Assembly (NCBI RefSeq): GCF_027587195.1
Contig: NZ_JAPDDP010000037.1
Coordinates: forward strand, 1-64,000
Length of the DNA: 64,000 nt
DNA from: Solirubrobacter phytolaccae
GTDB lineage: Bacteria; Actinomycetota; Thermoleophilia; Solirubrobacterales; Solirubrobacteraceae
Reading direction: 5' to 3'
Shown here: piece by piece, positions 42,899 through 52,137 of the stretch
Position numbering within the stretch: position 1 is the first letter of the stretch
How the letters are laid out: the number at the start of each line of letters is the position of its first letter
Notes under the pieces: generated by a model
Seen by the model: the letters and a program-made list of their open reading frames with translations, nothing else
What the model was told of the DNA's origin: nothing
The model's database searches: none
Translations under genes and position numbers: made by a program

Positions 42899-45703
42899 TC
42901 AGGCAACGTCCGCAAGCGCCTCTGCAAGCTGCTTGCGCGAGCGTACGCCGAGCTTGACGAACGCGCGACCCAGGTGCGTCTCGACCGTCTTCTCCGTGAC
43001 GAAGAGGGATTGCGCGATCTCGCGGTTGGTCAACCCCTCCGCCGCCATCTGGGTCACGCGGCGCTCGCTCGGGGTGAGCTCGTCGCGGCTCGCGGCCGCG
43101 CTGCGCCGTGGGCGGGCGCCCGTGGCCAGCAGCTCCCGGTGCGCGCGCTCGACGAGCAGGCCCGCGCCGCAGCGGAACGCGCCCTCCTGGCCTGCCCGGA
43201 GCAGGTCCCGGGCGGTGTCGCGACGGCCCGCGCGTACGAGCGCGCGGCCGAGGTCGATCCGGGCGCGGGCGAGCTCGAGCGCGCCTTCGCTGCCCGTCAA
43301 GGCTTCGACCGCCTCGGTCAGCAGCTCGATCCGCCGCTCGCCCGACTCCCCGAGCGCGGCGGCGCGCAGCGCCACGCCGATCGCGCGCGGCGCTCCGATC
43401 TGGCGCGCGAGCCGCAGCTCCTCGGCCGCCAGCGCGCGCCCTTCCTCCAGTCGGCCGAGGGTGAGGCAGACCTCGGCGGCGCTGGAGCGCCACGCGATGA
43501 TCTGCGGCGTCCCGACGCCCCAGCGCTGCTCGCGCTCGCCGCACGCCAGCAGCGCTTCGAGGCCGCCCTCGGCGTCCCCGAGCCGGGCTTTGAGCCACCC
43601 GCGCGCGTGGATTGCCTGGCTGTACGGCAGGTCCTCCGTGGGCTGGGTGGCGAAGAAGTCGTCGGCCAGCGCGAGCAGCTCGGCGTCGCCCTCACCGCGT
43701 TCGAGGCGGGTGAAGACGAGCGCGTTGAGTGCGCACGCGAGGTAGCCCTGGGAGCCCTGGACGTCGTTGCGCAGGTCCAGCGCCGCGGTCGCGTCGGCCT
43801 CCGCCTCGGACAGGTTCCCGCGCCGGTAGTGCAGGAGCGAGCGGAGGCTGGAGGCGGCCGCGAAGCCGACGCTCGAGCCGCGCCGGCGCGCGTCCGAGAC
43901 GGCGCGGTCGTACGCGCGCTCGGCCTCCTCGTAGCGCTCGGAGAACATGAGCGCCGTGGTCGAGGTGACGTAGACGTGGCCGCCCGCGCTGACGTCCGTC
44001 GGCTGCTCGGGGCCGAGCGCGAGCCGGGCGAGCTCGGCCGACCGCTCGCACGGCCCGGCGGCGATCACGGTCTCGAACGCGCTCGCCATCAGGTGCATCC
44101 GGTCCAGCCGCGTGCGGGCCGCGTCGGGAGCCTCCAGGCGCGCGATCTCCGCCGCGAGCAACGGACGCGCCGCGAGCGAGATGTACGCGGCGGAGACCAG
44201 CTCGAGCTCCAGCTCCTCCGCGAGCGGGCCGGCGCCGACCTCCGCGAGCGCGTGTCGCAGCACCTCGATCGCGGCGGGCGAGTCGCCGCGCAGCTTGAGG
44301 CAGCGCGCGAGGTCGACGGCGATCTGGCCGCGCTCGTCCGCGTCGGCGGCCAGCGCGGTCGCCTCGCGGAAGTGCACGACGGCGGCGGGGCGGCCGGACC
44401 GCGCCTCGGCGCGCGCGAGCTCGGTCAGCACGGCCGCGCGCACCTCCGGCGACGGGGGCTCTTCCAGCGCGCGTTGCAGCGAGGCGACGGCCGTGCCCGG
44501 GTCGCCGAGCACGAGCGCCCGCTGGGCGGCCGCGCGGAGCGCCTCGACCGCCCACGCGTCCTCCCGCGGCGCGGTCAGCGCGAGGTGCGACGCGACCTCC
44601 TCGGGCGCGGCGCCGCGGTCGGCGAGCAGGCGGGCGGCGCGGTGATGCCCGTTGGCGCGCACGTGCACGGGGAGGTCGTGGTAGATCGCGCTGAGGACGA
44701 TCGGGTGCACGAAGCCGAGCCGGTCGGCCTCGTCGCGGGTGAGGACGTCGGCGCGGCACAGCGCGTCGAGCGCCTGCTCGGCGGTCGTCGGGTCCTGCTC
44801 GGCGAGCTGCGCGGCGATCGCGGGCTTGGCGCCCTCGCCGAGGATGGCGATCGCCTGGGCCATCGCGGGCGCGTTCGCCGGGAGCCGCTTGAGGCGCTGC
44901 AGCACGACCGTCGAGATCGCCTCCGGGCCGAGCGCGCGGACGGTCGCCGCCTCTTCGTCGGTGGCCTTGAGCCGCTTGTGGACGACCTCGAGCAGCAGCT
45001 CGCGAACGAGGAACGGGTTGCCGCCGGTGGTCTCGTGGCAGGCGCGGCAGAAGCCGTCGCCGGCGTGCCCGTCGACGGCCCCGCGGACCCACTCGCGGAC
45101 GGCTTCACCGCTCAGCGCGGTGGGCCTCAGGACGTGGGTGACCGGGTCCGTGACCAGCGCGCGCAGGACGTCGGACTCCTGCTCGGCGCGCGGGCGGGTG
45201 CCGACGAGGAGCGCGACCGGCAGGTCCTCCAGGCGCCTGAGGAGGAAGCCGAGGAAGCTCAGGCTCGGCTCGTCGGCCCACTGCGCGTCGTCGACGCAGA
45301 CGACGAGCGGCTGCTCGGCCGCGAGGTTCGCGCACAGCCAGTAGAGGCCGTGCAGGCGCGCGTACGAGGACTCCTCGGCGCCGTCGCTGAGGTCGAAGAT
45401 CGGCTTGGCGAGCTCCGCCGCGCCCGCGAACGGCAGCTCCCCGGTGCGCGCGAGCGCGGGCTCGAACAGCTGGCGCACGACGCCGAACGGGAACGCGCGC
45501 TCGAGCTCGGAGCCGCGCGCGTGCAGGACGAGCATGCCCGCTTCGCGGCCCTGCCCGCGGGCGGCGGCGAGGAGGCTCGTCTTGCCGATCCCGCCCGGCC
45601 CCTCGACCGCGAGCGCCTGCCCCGTGCCGGCGCGGGCACGGGCGAGCGTCCGATCCAGCTCGGCAAGGTCCTCCTCCCGTTCGAGCAGCTCTGGCGCGTG
45701 CAC
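42899..45703 (-). CDS. Large ATP-binding LuxR-family regulator (LAL type)
   Basis: A 934-residue regulator. N-terminal AAA/NACHT-like ATPase with Walker A GPGGIGKT (35-42) and Walker B LVVCVDDAQWAD; winged-helix and TPR-like helices fill the middle (about 330-840). The C-terminal LuxR helix-turn-helix (about 868-930) reads LTPSERRVTQMAAEGLTNREIAQSLFVTEKTVETHLGRAFVKLGV. MalT and AfsR-like LAL proteins act as ligand- and ATP-dependent activators. GTG start at 45703. The gene is 12 bp downstream of the MocR gene on the same strand, so two regulators may be cotranscribed. The target is unknown. Confidence 0.92.
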   Translation of the reverse strand: MHAPELLEREEDLAELDRTLARARAGTGQALAVEGPGGIGKTSLLAAARGQGREAGMLVLHARGSELERAFPFGVVRQLFEPALARTGELPFAGAAELAKPIFDLSDGAEESSYARLHGLYWLCANLAAEQPLVVCVDDAQWADEPSLSFLGFLLRRLEDLPVALLVGTRPRAEQESDVLRALVTDPVTHVLRPTALSGEAVREWVRGAVDGHAGDGFCRACHETTGGNPFLVRELLLEVVHKRLKATDEEAATVRALGPEAISTVVLQRLKRLPANAPAMAQAIAILGEGAKPAIAAQLAEQDPTTAEQALDALCRADVLTRDEADRLGFVHPIVLSAIYHDLPVHVRANGHHRAARLLADRGAAPEEVASHLALTAPREDAWAVEALRAAAQRALVLGDPGTAVASLQRALEEPPSPEVRAAVLTELARAEARSGRPAAVVHFREATALAADADERGQIAVDLARCLKLRGDSPAAIEVLRHALAEVGAGPLAEELELELVSAAYISLAARPLLAAEIARLEAPDAARTRLDRMHLMASAFETVIAAGPCERSAELARLALGPEQPTDVSAGGHVYVTSTTALMFSERYEEAERAYDRAVSDARRRGSSVGFAAASSLRSLLHYRRGNLSEAEADATAALDLRNDVQGSQGYLACALNALVFTRLERGEGDAELLALADDFFATQPTEDLPYSQAIHARGWLKARLGDAEGGLEALLACGEREQRWGVGTPQIIAWRSSAAEVCLTLGRLEEGRALAAEELRLARQIGAPRAIGVALRAAALGESGERRIELLTEAVEALTGSEGALELARARIDLGRALVRAGRRDTARDLLRAGQEGAFRCGAGLLVERAHRELLATGARPRRSAAASRDELTPSERRVTQMAAEGLTNREIAQSLFVTEKTVETHLGRAFVKLGVRSRKQLAEALADVA

Positions 45704-45715
45704 GCTCCGCGCATC

Positions 45716-47098
45716 CTAAGCGGGGCACACGGCCTGCGCGAGCGCGGCGACCGTGCCGGGGATCGCGGCGCGCTGCAGCCGGCCGTAGCCGATGACCAGC
45801 GCGGGCTCGTCCTTCGGGGTGAGCCGGTAGGCGTTGAGGCCGTTGACGCGGATGCGGTTCATGGCCAGGCGCGCGACCACCACGTCCTCGTCGGTGCCGG
45901 GCGGCAGGCGCAGCAGCAGGTGCAGGCCCGCCGCGACGCCCTCGACGGTGCAGCCGTCGAGGGTCTGGAGCGCCGCGACCAGCTCGTCGCGGCGCTCGCG
46001 GTACTCGCGGCGGGTCCGGCGCAGGTGGCGGTCGACCTCGCCGCCCGCGAGCAGCCGCGCGTAGGCGCGGGCCGTGATGGCCGGGCCGCCCGAGTCCATC
46101 GCCCAGCGCTCGGCGGCGATCGCGGCGGTGAGGTCCGGCGGCGCGAGCACCCAGCCGAGGCGTAGCGCGGGCGCGAGCGTCTTCGACGCCGTCCCGAGGT
46201 AGACCACGCGATCGGGCGCGAGGCGCTGCAGCGTGCCGACCGGCGCGCGGTCGTAGCGGTACTCGGAGTCGTAGTCGTCCTCGATCACGACGCCACCCCA
46301 CGCGAGCAGCGCCCGCCGACGCTCCGGCGACAGGACCGCGCCCGTCGGGAACTGGTGCGCGGGCGTGACGAGCACGGCGTCGGCCTTCAGCCGTGACGGG
46401 TCGATCCCGTGCTCGTCGACCGGGACGCCGACCACGCCGAGCCCAGCGGAGCGGATCGTCGCCCACGCGTCGTCGAGCGACGGGTCCTCGACCGCGACCC
46501 GCGTCGCCCCGCGCTGCTTGAGCGCCCGGCACGTGAGCCACAGCCCCTGCGTGTAGCCCGACGTGATCACGAGGTCGTGGGGCCGCGCGACCGTCCCGCG
46601 CACCCGCACGAGGTAGGCCGCGAGCTCCCCGCGCAGCTCGTCGTCACCGCGCGGGTCGCCGTAGTCGAGCGCCGCGTCGGGCATCTCGGTGAGCGCGCGC
46701 CGCAGCGCCGCCGCCCACGCCCGCCGCGGGAACGCGGACAGGTCGGGCGCCGTCGCGGTCAGATCCAACCGAGCCGCCCCCACCTCCGGTCCTTGCGAAT
46801 CTAAAGCGGGACTGTCCCGCTTTAGATTCGCCGGGACGGCTCGGACGACCGGTGCGGCGCCGTGGCGCACCTCGATCCAGCCCTCCGCCGCGATCTGCGC
46901 GTAGGCCTCGCTCACGACGCCGCGCGAGACGTGCAGCGACTCGGCCAGCACGCGTGAGGCCGGCAGGCGCGTGCCCGGCGGCATCCCGCCGCCGGTGATC
47001 GCCGCGCAGATCGCGTCCTCGAGCTGGGCCCGCAGCGGCTCCGGGCGCGTGCGGTCCAGCGAGGCGAAGAGCTCCAAAGTGGCACGGTTCAGCGGCAT
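45716..47098 (-). CDS. MocR/PdxR-family regulator (GntR HTH + aminotransferase domain)
   Basis: A 460-residue regulator. Winged helix-turn-helix about 16-84 (PLRAQLEDAICAAITGG, LPASRVLAESLHVSRGVVSEAYAQIAAEGWIEVR), a linker, then a fold-type I aminotransferase domain (about 105-455) with PLP Lys306 in LGTASKTLAP and DDYDSEY. Members sense PLP, often controlling its synthesis. Residues 89-101 of the linker (PANLKRDSPALDS) are encoded by a 35-bp palindrome also found in the DUF4173 gene. The start at 47098 faces the SIS gene 47 bp away, a likely target since MocR genes commonly regulate their divergent neighbour. Confidence 0.93.
   Translation of the reverse strand: MPLNRATLELFASLDRTRPEPLRAQLEDAICAAITGGGMPPGTRLPASRVLAESLHVSRGVVSEAYAQIAAEGWIEVRHGAAPVVRAVPANLKRDSPALDSQGPEVGAARLDLTATAPDLSAFPRRAWAAALRRALTEMPDAALDYGDPRGDDELRGELAAYLVRVRGTVARPHDLVITSGYTQGLWLTCRALKQRGATRVAVEDPSLDDAWATIRSAGLGVVGVPVDEHGIDPSRLKADAVLVTPAHQFPTGAVLSPERRRALLAWGGVVIEDDYDSEYRYDRAPVGTLQRLAPDRVVYLGTASKTLAPALRLGWVLAPPDLTAAIAAERWAMDSGGPAITARAYARLLAGGEVDRHLRRTRREYRERRDELVAALQTLDGCTVEGVAAGLHLLLRLPPGTDEDVVVARLAMNRIRVNGLNAYRLTPKDEPALVIGYGRLQRAAIPGTVAALAQAVCPA
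46796..46830. repeat. 35-bp palindromic element, copy 2 (inside the MocR coding region)
   Basis: Perfect palindrome: arm CGAATCTAAAGCGGGAC (46796-46812), centre T at 46813, arm GTCCCGCTTTAGATTCG (46814-46830). On the minus strand it encodes ANLKRDSPAL in frame in the linker between the DNA-binding and aminotransferase domains. Thirty-three of 35 bases match the copy at 9353-9387. Confidence 0.9.
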
Positions 47099-47145
47099 CG
47101 AAGTGGACCTTCCGGGTGGGCCACTGAGAAGGTACCGTCTGGCCG

Positions 47146-48135
47146 ATGTCCGATATGCCGGAGCTGCGCGCAGGCCCGCCGTGGGCCATGGAGGAGATGA
47201 TCTACGCCGAGCCGGGGCTGGTCGAGCCGATCCTGGCGTTGTCCGGCGCGGTGGAGGCCGCGGAGTCGCTCCGCGAGGGCGGCCCGATCGTCATCGTCGG
47301 CTGCGGCACGTCCGAGCACGCGGCGCTGGCGGGCGCCGCGCTGATCGACGGGGCCGTCGCCCGCGACGCGTTCGAGGCGTCGCTGGCCCCGCAGGAAGGC
47401 GGCGTCTGCATCGCGGTCTCGCACGAGGCCGGCACCGCGGCGACGTTGAAGGCGCTCCAGGCCGCGGCCTACAACGGCGCCCGCACGATCCTGATCACGG
47501 CCAAGCCGGAGGAAGTGGCCGGGGGCGAGCTCGCGCCGGACATCGTCGTCGCCACGCCGCTCGTGGACACGTCGTGGTGCCACACGGTCGGGTACGTCTC
47601 GCCGCTGCTCGCGTTCACCGCGATCGCCGACGCAGCCGACGCCGCGACCTGCACCCGCGTCATCAACGACACCCTCGAGCACCGCGCGCGCTTCACGGAC
47701 GCCGCCCGCGACCTCGCCTCGGTGGAGCGGCTGATCGTCACCGGCAGCGGCCTCGACGAGATCACCGCGCGCGAGCTCGCGCTCAAGGTCGAGGAGGGCC
47801 TGCACCTGCCGACCACGCCGCTCGGGCTCGAGAAGGTCCTCCACGGCCACCTACCGGCCGCCGACGCCACGACGGGCATCGTCGTCCTGCGCATCGACCC
47901 GTCGTCCGCCGCGCAGCGCGACGCCCGCGCCGACGACGTGCTCGCCGCCGTCGCCGAGCTGGGCATGCCTGCCGTCACGATCAACGCGCTGCCCGAGGGC
48001 CACCCGCTGCTCGCGGGCGCGATCGCGCTCCAGCTGCTCACGCTCGAGCTGGTCCACCAGGCCGGCACCAACCCCGACCTGATCCGCCGCGAGCAGCCCG
48101 CCTACAAGGCCGCCGCGGACGCTGCGTCCACGTGA
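47146..48135 (+). CDS. SIS-domain protein (sugar isomerase/AgaS or GlmS-like)
   Basis: A 329-residue protein with two SIS phosphosugar-binding domains. N-terminal domain: IVIVGCGTSEHAALAGAALIDG and AVSHEAGTAATLKAL. C-terminal domain: LIVTGSGLDEITARELALKVEEGLHLPTTPLGLEKVLHG. This is the layout of the isomerase half of glucosamine-6-phosphate synthase without its glutaminase half, as in deaminase/isomerase-like SIS proteins. It probably acts on an amino-sugar phosphate. It is divergent from the MocR regulator and overlaps the EamA transporter by 4 bp (GTGA). Confidence 0.85.
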   Translation: MSDMPELRAGPPWAMEEMIYAEPGLVEPILALSGAVEAAESLREGGPIVIVGCGTSEHAALAGAALIDGAVARDAFEASLAPQEGGVCIAVSHEAGTAATLKALQAAAYNGARTILITAKPEEVAGGELAPDIVVATPLVDTSWCHTVGYVSPLLAFTAIADAADAATCTRVINDTLEHRARFTDAARDLASVERLIVTGSGLDEITARELALKVEEGLHLPTTPLGLEKVLHGHLPAADATTGIVVLRIDPSSAAQRDARADDVLAAVAELGMPAVTINALPEGHPLLAGAIALQLLTLELVHQAGTNPDLIRREQPAYKAAADAAST

Positions 48136-48953
48136 GCGGCGCCCCCGCGGCGCTGCTGGCGTCACTCCTCTGGGGCACCGCGGACTTCCTCGCCGGACGC
48201 GCGAGCCGCGTGCATCCCGCGGTGCTCGTCGCGCTCGTCGGCCAGGCCGCCGGGCTCATCGCGCTCGGGCTGATCCTCTCGATCCGCGGCCTGGACGCGG
48301 AGTCGCTCGTCCCCGGAGCGCTCTCCGGTGCCGTCGGCTCGGTCGCGATCCTCGCCTTCTACCGCGCGCTCGCGCTCGGGACGATGAGCGTCGTCGCGCC
48401 GATCGTCGCCACGTCCGCGATCGTGCCCGTCTTCGCGGGCGTCCTGCTCGACGGCGAGCGCCCTGGTGGCCTGCAGTGGCTGGGCATGGCCATGGCGCTC
48501 GCGGGCGTGATGCTCGCCAGCCGCGAGCCCGTGCACACCACCGCCGTCGACCCGCGCAAGGCGATTCAGCTCGCCCTGGTCGCGGCCTTCTTCATCGGCC
48601 TCGCGCTCGTCTTCCTCGACGGCGCGGCCGAGCACGACTCGCTCGGCGGCGTCTTCGCGGCCCGAATCGTCGGCGTGGCCGTCCTCGGGGTCCTGGCCTG
48701 GCGCGTCGCCGCCCGCGCGCCCCTCAAAGAGCTCCCCAAGCTCGGCGCGATCGGCCTGCTCGACACCGGCGCGAACACCGCGTTCGCGATCGCCACCACG
48801 GGCGGCCTGCTCAGCCTCGTCGCCGTCCTTGGCGGCCTGTTCCCGGTCGTGACCGTCGCGCTGGCCTACGTGATCCTGCACGAGCGGCTGGTCCCGATCC
48901 AGCGCGTCGGCGTGCTCCTCGCGCTGGCCGGGATCCCGCTCATCAGCGTCTGA
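48132..48953 (+). CDS. EamA/DMT-superfamily transporter
   Basis: A 273-residue integral membrane protein with about ten hydrophobic helices in two EamA repeats. First repeat: LLASLLWGTADFLAGRASRVHP and AFYRALALGTMSVVAPIVATSAIVPVFAGVLLDGERP; second: GLLDTGANTAFAIATTGGLLSLVAVLGGLFPVVTVALAYVILHERL. The E-R or ER-L end of each repeat is typical. The GTG at 48132 overlaps the SIS stop. It could move a sugar amine or amino acid linked to the SIS protein (inference from position). Confidence 0.9.
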   Translation: MSGAPAALLASLLWGTADFLAGRASRVHPAVLVALVGQAAGLIALGLILSIRGLDAESLVPGALSGAVGSVAILAFYRALALGTMSVVAPIVATSAIVPVFAGVLLDGERPGGLQWLGMAMALAGVMLASREPVHTTAVDPRKAIQLALVAAFFIGLALVFLDGAAEHDSLGGVFAARIVGVAVLGVLAWRVAARAPLKELPKLGAIGLLDTGANTAFAIATTGGLLSLVAVLGGLFPVVTVALAYVILHERLVPIQRVGVLLALAGIPLISV

Positions 48954-48956
48954 GCG

Positions 48957-50522
48957 CTACCCGGCCGGCAGCGGGTAGGTGTCGAAGTTGTCGACGTGCA
49001 TCTGCGGCTTCGGTACCCCGTCCGCGGTCGGATAGCTCGTGTACAGCCACTGGCGGAAGAACTCCGTCCACCGCGCCGATCGGGCCGGGTCCGTCCGCTT
49101 GACCAGGGCGATGAACTGCTCGGTGGTGGCGCTGCCGTAGGCGTGGTCGGTCAACCAGCGGCGCATCATCGCCTTGAACGTCCCGTCGTTGCCGAGGATC
49201 TCGCGGATGGCCTCGATCGTCGCCGGCGCACGGCGGTAGATGCCGTCACCGTCGAACAGGTCCCGCGGCGTCGCCGGGTCGGCCGGGGCCACGCGCCAGG
49301 AGATCGGATACTCGGGGTTGGCGTAGACGTCGAGGTACCGGTCGCGCGGCGGGACCGGGAAGAACGTCCCCGTCGACGACCACACCCAGGCGGAGAAGAC
49401 GGCCATGCCCTCGCTCAGCCAGACGTCCCGCCACCGGGCGGGCGTCACGAGGTTGCCGAAGAACTGGTGCGCGAGCTCGTGGGCGACGAGGTCGACGCCC
49501 GGCCCGTAGGTGCTGTCGATCTCGGTGATGGCGTACGTGGGCTTGCCCTGGGTCTCGAGCCCGAGCCCGAACGACTGGAGGGTCACGATCCCGCCCACCG
49601 ACGTGAACGGGTAGCGCTTCCCGTAGTACGTGGAGTAGAAGTCGACGATCTCGGAGGAGCGGCCGAGGTCGGTGGCCGACTGCGCTTTGCCCTGGGCGGG
49701 CAGCGAAGACGTGATCGCGGTGTAGAACGGCAGCGGCTTGTTGAGGCTGCCCGCGGCGGGCGTGGTCCGCTTCGGCTTGGTGGGGCTGAGCGAGTTGACG
49801 TCGAACTTGCCGACCGCAACCGACACAAGGAAGCTCGATGTCGGGGCGGTCTCGTTCCAGACGAACGTGCTCGTGGCCCGCTTGCCCCGTCCGGCGGTGC
49901 GCCGGGCGGTCAGGACACCGGTGGCCAGGGCGCTCCAGCCGCGCGGAACGGTGACGCGGGTCGTGTAGGTCGCCTTGTCGGCCGGGACGTTGTTGTTGGG
50001 GTACCACCCCATGGCGCCGGTCGGCTGGGCGACGACGACCGCTCCGGTCTTCGCGTTCGGGACCCACCCCTCCGTCAGAGCGGTCCTGCCCTTCAGCGCC
50101 CGCTGGATCCCGCCGTAGCGCACGACGACACGGAACCGCCGACCGTCGCGCAGCCCGCGCGCCGGGGTGATCACGAGCTTGGAGCGCTTGGCGTCGACGG
50201 TGAACCGGGCCGGCCGGCCGTCGACCGTCACCCCGCGCACCTTGTTCCAGGTCGACAGGTCGAAGCTCAGGCGGGACAGCCCCTGGGTGGCGGTGGCGTC
50301 GATCGTCGCGATCCCCTCGAGCCGCTTGCGGGCGACCGCATAGTCGAGGTCGAGGTCGTAGTGACGGACGTCATAGCCGCCGTTGCCGATCGTCGGGAAC
50401 AGCGAGTCACCGAGCGATCGCGCGCCCGGGGTGAACGCGGACGGGGCGGCCGCGTGGCTTGGCGCGGCGGCGGCGAGGGCGCCCCCGGCCGCGGCGATGA
50501 CCGCGGCGCTCCGGAGGCTCAT
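48957..50522 (-). CDS. Secreted M1-family metallopeptidase
   Basis: A 521-residue exported zinc aminopeptidase-like protein. Signal peptide MSLRSAAVIAAAGGALAAAA to SHA. An N-terminal beta domain (about 40-270) precedes the catalytic domain with H348-E-x2-H352 and Glu371 (VAHELAHQFFGN ... LSEGMAVF), the complete M1 zinc site. A shortened or divergent GxMEN region lies near FGLGLETQGK. It has no large C-terminal helical domain, so it is shorter than typical aminopeptidase N (about 850-900) and resembles the short M1 group. The ATG at 50522 was chosen over an upstream TTG because the signal peptide begins there. Confidence 0.87.
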   Translation of the reverse strand: MSLRSAAVIAAAGGALAAAAPSHAAAPSAFTPGARSLGDSLFPTIGNGGYDVRHYDLDLDYAVARKRLEGIATIDATATQGLSRLSFDLSTWNKVRGVTVDGRPARFTVDAKRSKLVITPARGLRDGRRFRVVVRYGGIQRALKGRTALTEGWVPNAKTGAVVVAQPTGAMGWYPNNNVPADKATYTTRVTVPRGWSALATGVLTARRTAGRGKRATSTFVWNETAPTSSFLVSVAVGKFDVNSLSPTKPKRTTPAAGSLNKPLPFYTAITSSLPAQGKAQSATDLGRSSEIVDFYSTYYGKRYPFTSVGGIVTLQSFGLGLETQGKPTYAITEIDSTYGPGVDLVAHELAHQFFGNLVTPARWRDVWLSEGMAVFSAWVWSSTGTFFPVPPRDRYLDVYANPEYPISWRVAPADPATPRDLFDGDGIYRRAPATIEAIREILGNDGTFKAMMRRWLTDHAYGSATTEQFIALVKRTDPARSARWTEFFRQWLYTSYPTADGVPKPQMHVDNFDTYPLPAG

Positions 50523-50590
50523 GAGCTCATGGACAGACGGCAAATGCGGGTCGTAACGGCCCGCTCACCGATTGGATGCGCCCTAACCGG

Positions 50591-51352
50591 CTACAGCCGG
50601 GTGAGGTTCTTCGCGTGGATCTCGCGCTGCGCCTTGGTGCGCCGCGCGAGCGGCAACGCCGAGCCCGGCAGGCCTTCCAGGTACGCGCGGTCCTCACGCA
50701 GGATCGCCAGCGCGCGCTGCGCGTCGATCGGGCCGCCGTGCCCAGGGACGACGTGCTCCGCCGCCTCGACCAAGGGCTCCAGCCGGTTCAGCGTCGCGAT
50801 GTAGGCGGACACCGAGCCGCCCTCGGAGATCATCGGGATCTCGACGGGTGAGAGGTAGTCGCCCGGGATCAGCACCGCGGCCCAGGGGACCCAGATCGCC
50901 ATGCCGTCGGCGGTGTGGCCGTCGGCCGGCTGCAGCTCGATCGTCTTCTCACCGATGTCGATGAACCCCGGCGTGTCCAGCTTCTGCGCGCCCGGGAGGG
51001 ACAGCGGCGAGGGCCGCGTGACGTACATCTCCTCGTCGAAGTCGCGCAGCTTGCGCTGGGCCGCGCCCGGCTCGTTGATGAGCCGCGCGGCGGTCGTCTC
51101 CGCCGCGCCGAGCGGCGCTTCCGGGAACGAGTAACGACCGAGCAGGTGATCCCAGTCGGCGTGCGTCGCGAGCACCCCGACGACGTTGAACTCGGCCTGC
51201 GCGGCGATCGCCGGCAGGATCTCGAGCTCGTCCGGGAAGACCGGCGAGTCGATCAAGAAGGCCTCGCCGCCACTGCGCACCAGCACGCTCGCCGTGGCGA
51301 ACGCGCGGGAAGTGACGGCGATGACGTCCTCGTGGAGACCTACGGCGCGCAA
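50591..51352 (-). CDS. Metallo-beta-lactamase-fold hydrolase
   Basis: A 253-residue MBL-fold enzyme. Metal ligands are His64, Asp66, Asp68 and His69 (THADWDHL), with a third His in DGHTADGM, an Asp in IPGDYLSP and the last His in VPGHGG. The HADWDH form, with Asp where most have His, occurs in some glyoxalase II-like and lactonase-like members. TTG start at 51352 directly follows the HAD gene stop (1-bp gap), indicating an operon with it. Substrate unknown. Confidence 0.85.
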   Translation of the reverse strand: MRAVGLHEDVIAVTSRAFATASVLVRSGGEAFLIDSPVFPDELEILPAIAAQAEFNVVGVLATHADWDHLLGRYSFPEAPLGAAETTAARLINEPGAAQRKLRDFDEEMYVTRPSPLSLPGAQKLDTPGFIDIGEKTIELQPADGHTADGMAIWVPWAAVLIPGDYLSPVEIPMISEGGSVSAYIATLNRLEPLVEAAEHVVPGHGGPIDAQRALAILREDRAYLEGLPGSALPLARRTKAQREIHAKNLTRL

Positions 51353-51353
51353 A

Positions 51354-52034
51354 TCAAGCGACGCCGAGCAGCTTCGCCGCTTCGAGCAGCGTCTTCACCT
51401 CGGCCGTCGGCTTCTTCTGCGACGCGTCGAGGGTCTCCTTGTTGCGATTGACCCAGATGACCGGGATCTTGGCCTTCAGGCACGGCTCGACGTCGTAGTA
51501 GTACGACGAGGTGACGTGCACCCAGCCCTTCTTGGTGCCGATGCGACGCTCGGCCTCCTTGAAGTGGGCGGGGTCCGGCTTGTAGGACCGGACCTGCTGG
51601 GCCGTGACCACCAGGTCGAAGTCGTTCTTGAAGTAGCGACGGGTCTCGCCGAGCAGCTTGTCGTCGACGTTCGAGATCAAACCGAGCTCGTACTTCTTGT
51701 CGAAGCGATCGAGCTGCGTCTTGGTCTCCTTGAACGGCGGCCAGCGAGAGACCGAGTTCGGGAGGAAGCCGGAACGAGACGGCTCCAGCGGCCAGCCGAG
51801 CTGGCGCGAGATCTGGACCGCGGTGCGCCGGAGCACTTCCGCGTACAGCTCGTACGAGCCGTTCTTGATCTCCTGCTGGGTCTCGAGGAAGAGCGGCACG
51901 AGCTCCTCCTTCGACAGCGTGTAGCCGTCCTTCTCCGCTTCCTTGGCGAAAGCGTCGTACACCCCGGTCTCCCAATCGATCAGGGTGCCGTAGACATCGA
52001 AGGTGACGAACGTGACTTCTTTAGGCAGGGGCAT
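51354..52034 (-). CDS. HAD-superfamily hydrolase, haloacid dehalogenase type II-like
   Basis: A 226-residue HAD enzyme. Nucleophile Asp13 in TFDVYGTLIDW, motif II Ser in LISNVDD, motif III Lys in RSYKPDPAHF and the acidic motif IV near YYYDVEP. FDVYGTL is typical of L-2-haloacid dehalogenases, which replace halogen by hydroxyl, but related HADs are phosphatases; the cap was not resolved enough to choose. ATG at 52034 gives the normal N-terminus; an upstream ATG (52055) would add seven poorly fitting residues. It forms an operon with the MBL gene and is divergent from sucC. Confidence 0.85.
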   Translation of the reverse strand: MPLPKEVTFVTFDVYGTLIDWETGVYDAFAKEAEKDGYTLSKEELVPLFLETQQEIKNGSYELYAEVLRRTAVQISRQLGWPLEPSRSGFLPNSVSRWPPFKETKTQLDRFDKKYELGLISNVDDKLLGETRRYFKNDFDLVVTAQQVRSYKPDPAHFKEAERRIGTKKGWVHVTSSYYYDVEPCLKAKIPVIWVNRNKETLDASQKKPTAEVKTLLEAAKLLGVA

Positions 52035-52111
52035 CGCGGCCGTGCATGATGACATTTCCGCGCGCGAGGTCTGCCGGACGCGCTGCTATGGGTTTGCGCG
52101 GCCACGCGGAA

Positions 52112-52128
52112 CCGAGCGGTAAGCTCGG
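52112..52128 (+). promoter_or_regulatory. Small leader hairpin before sucC
   Basis: CCGAGC (52112-52117), 5-nt loop GGTAA, GCTCGG (52123-52128), 9 bp upstream of the sucC ATG. No Shine-Dalgarno is seen. It may affect initiation or be a chance dyad in GC-rich sequence. Confidence 0.25.
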
Positions 52129-52137
52129 CCGTCCGCC

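Noticed and set aside
42974-46165. A 1063-codon open frame on the plus strand
   Set aside because: It is antisense to the LuxR and MocR genes; its product is Arg/Gly/Ala-rich without any domain. High-GC coding DNA often keeps such frames open.
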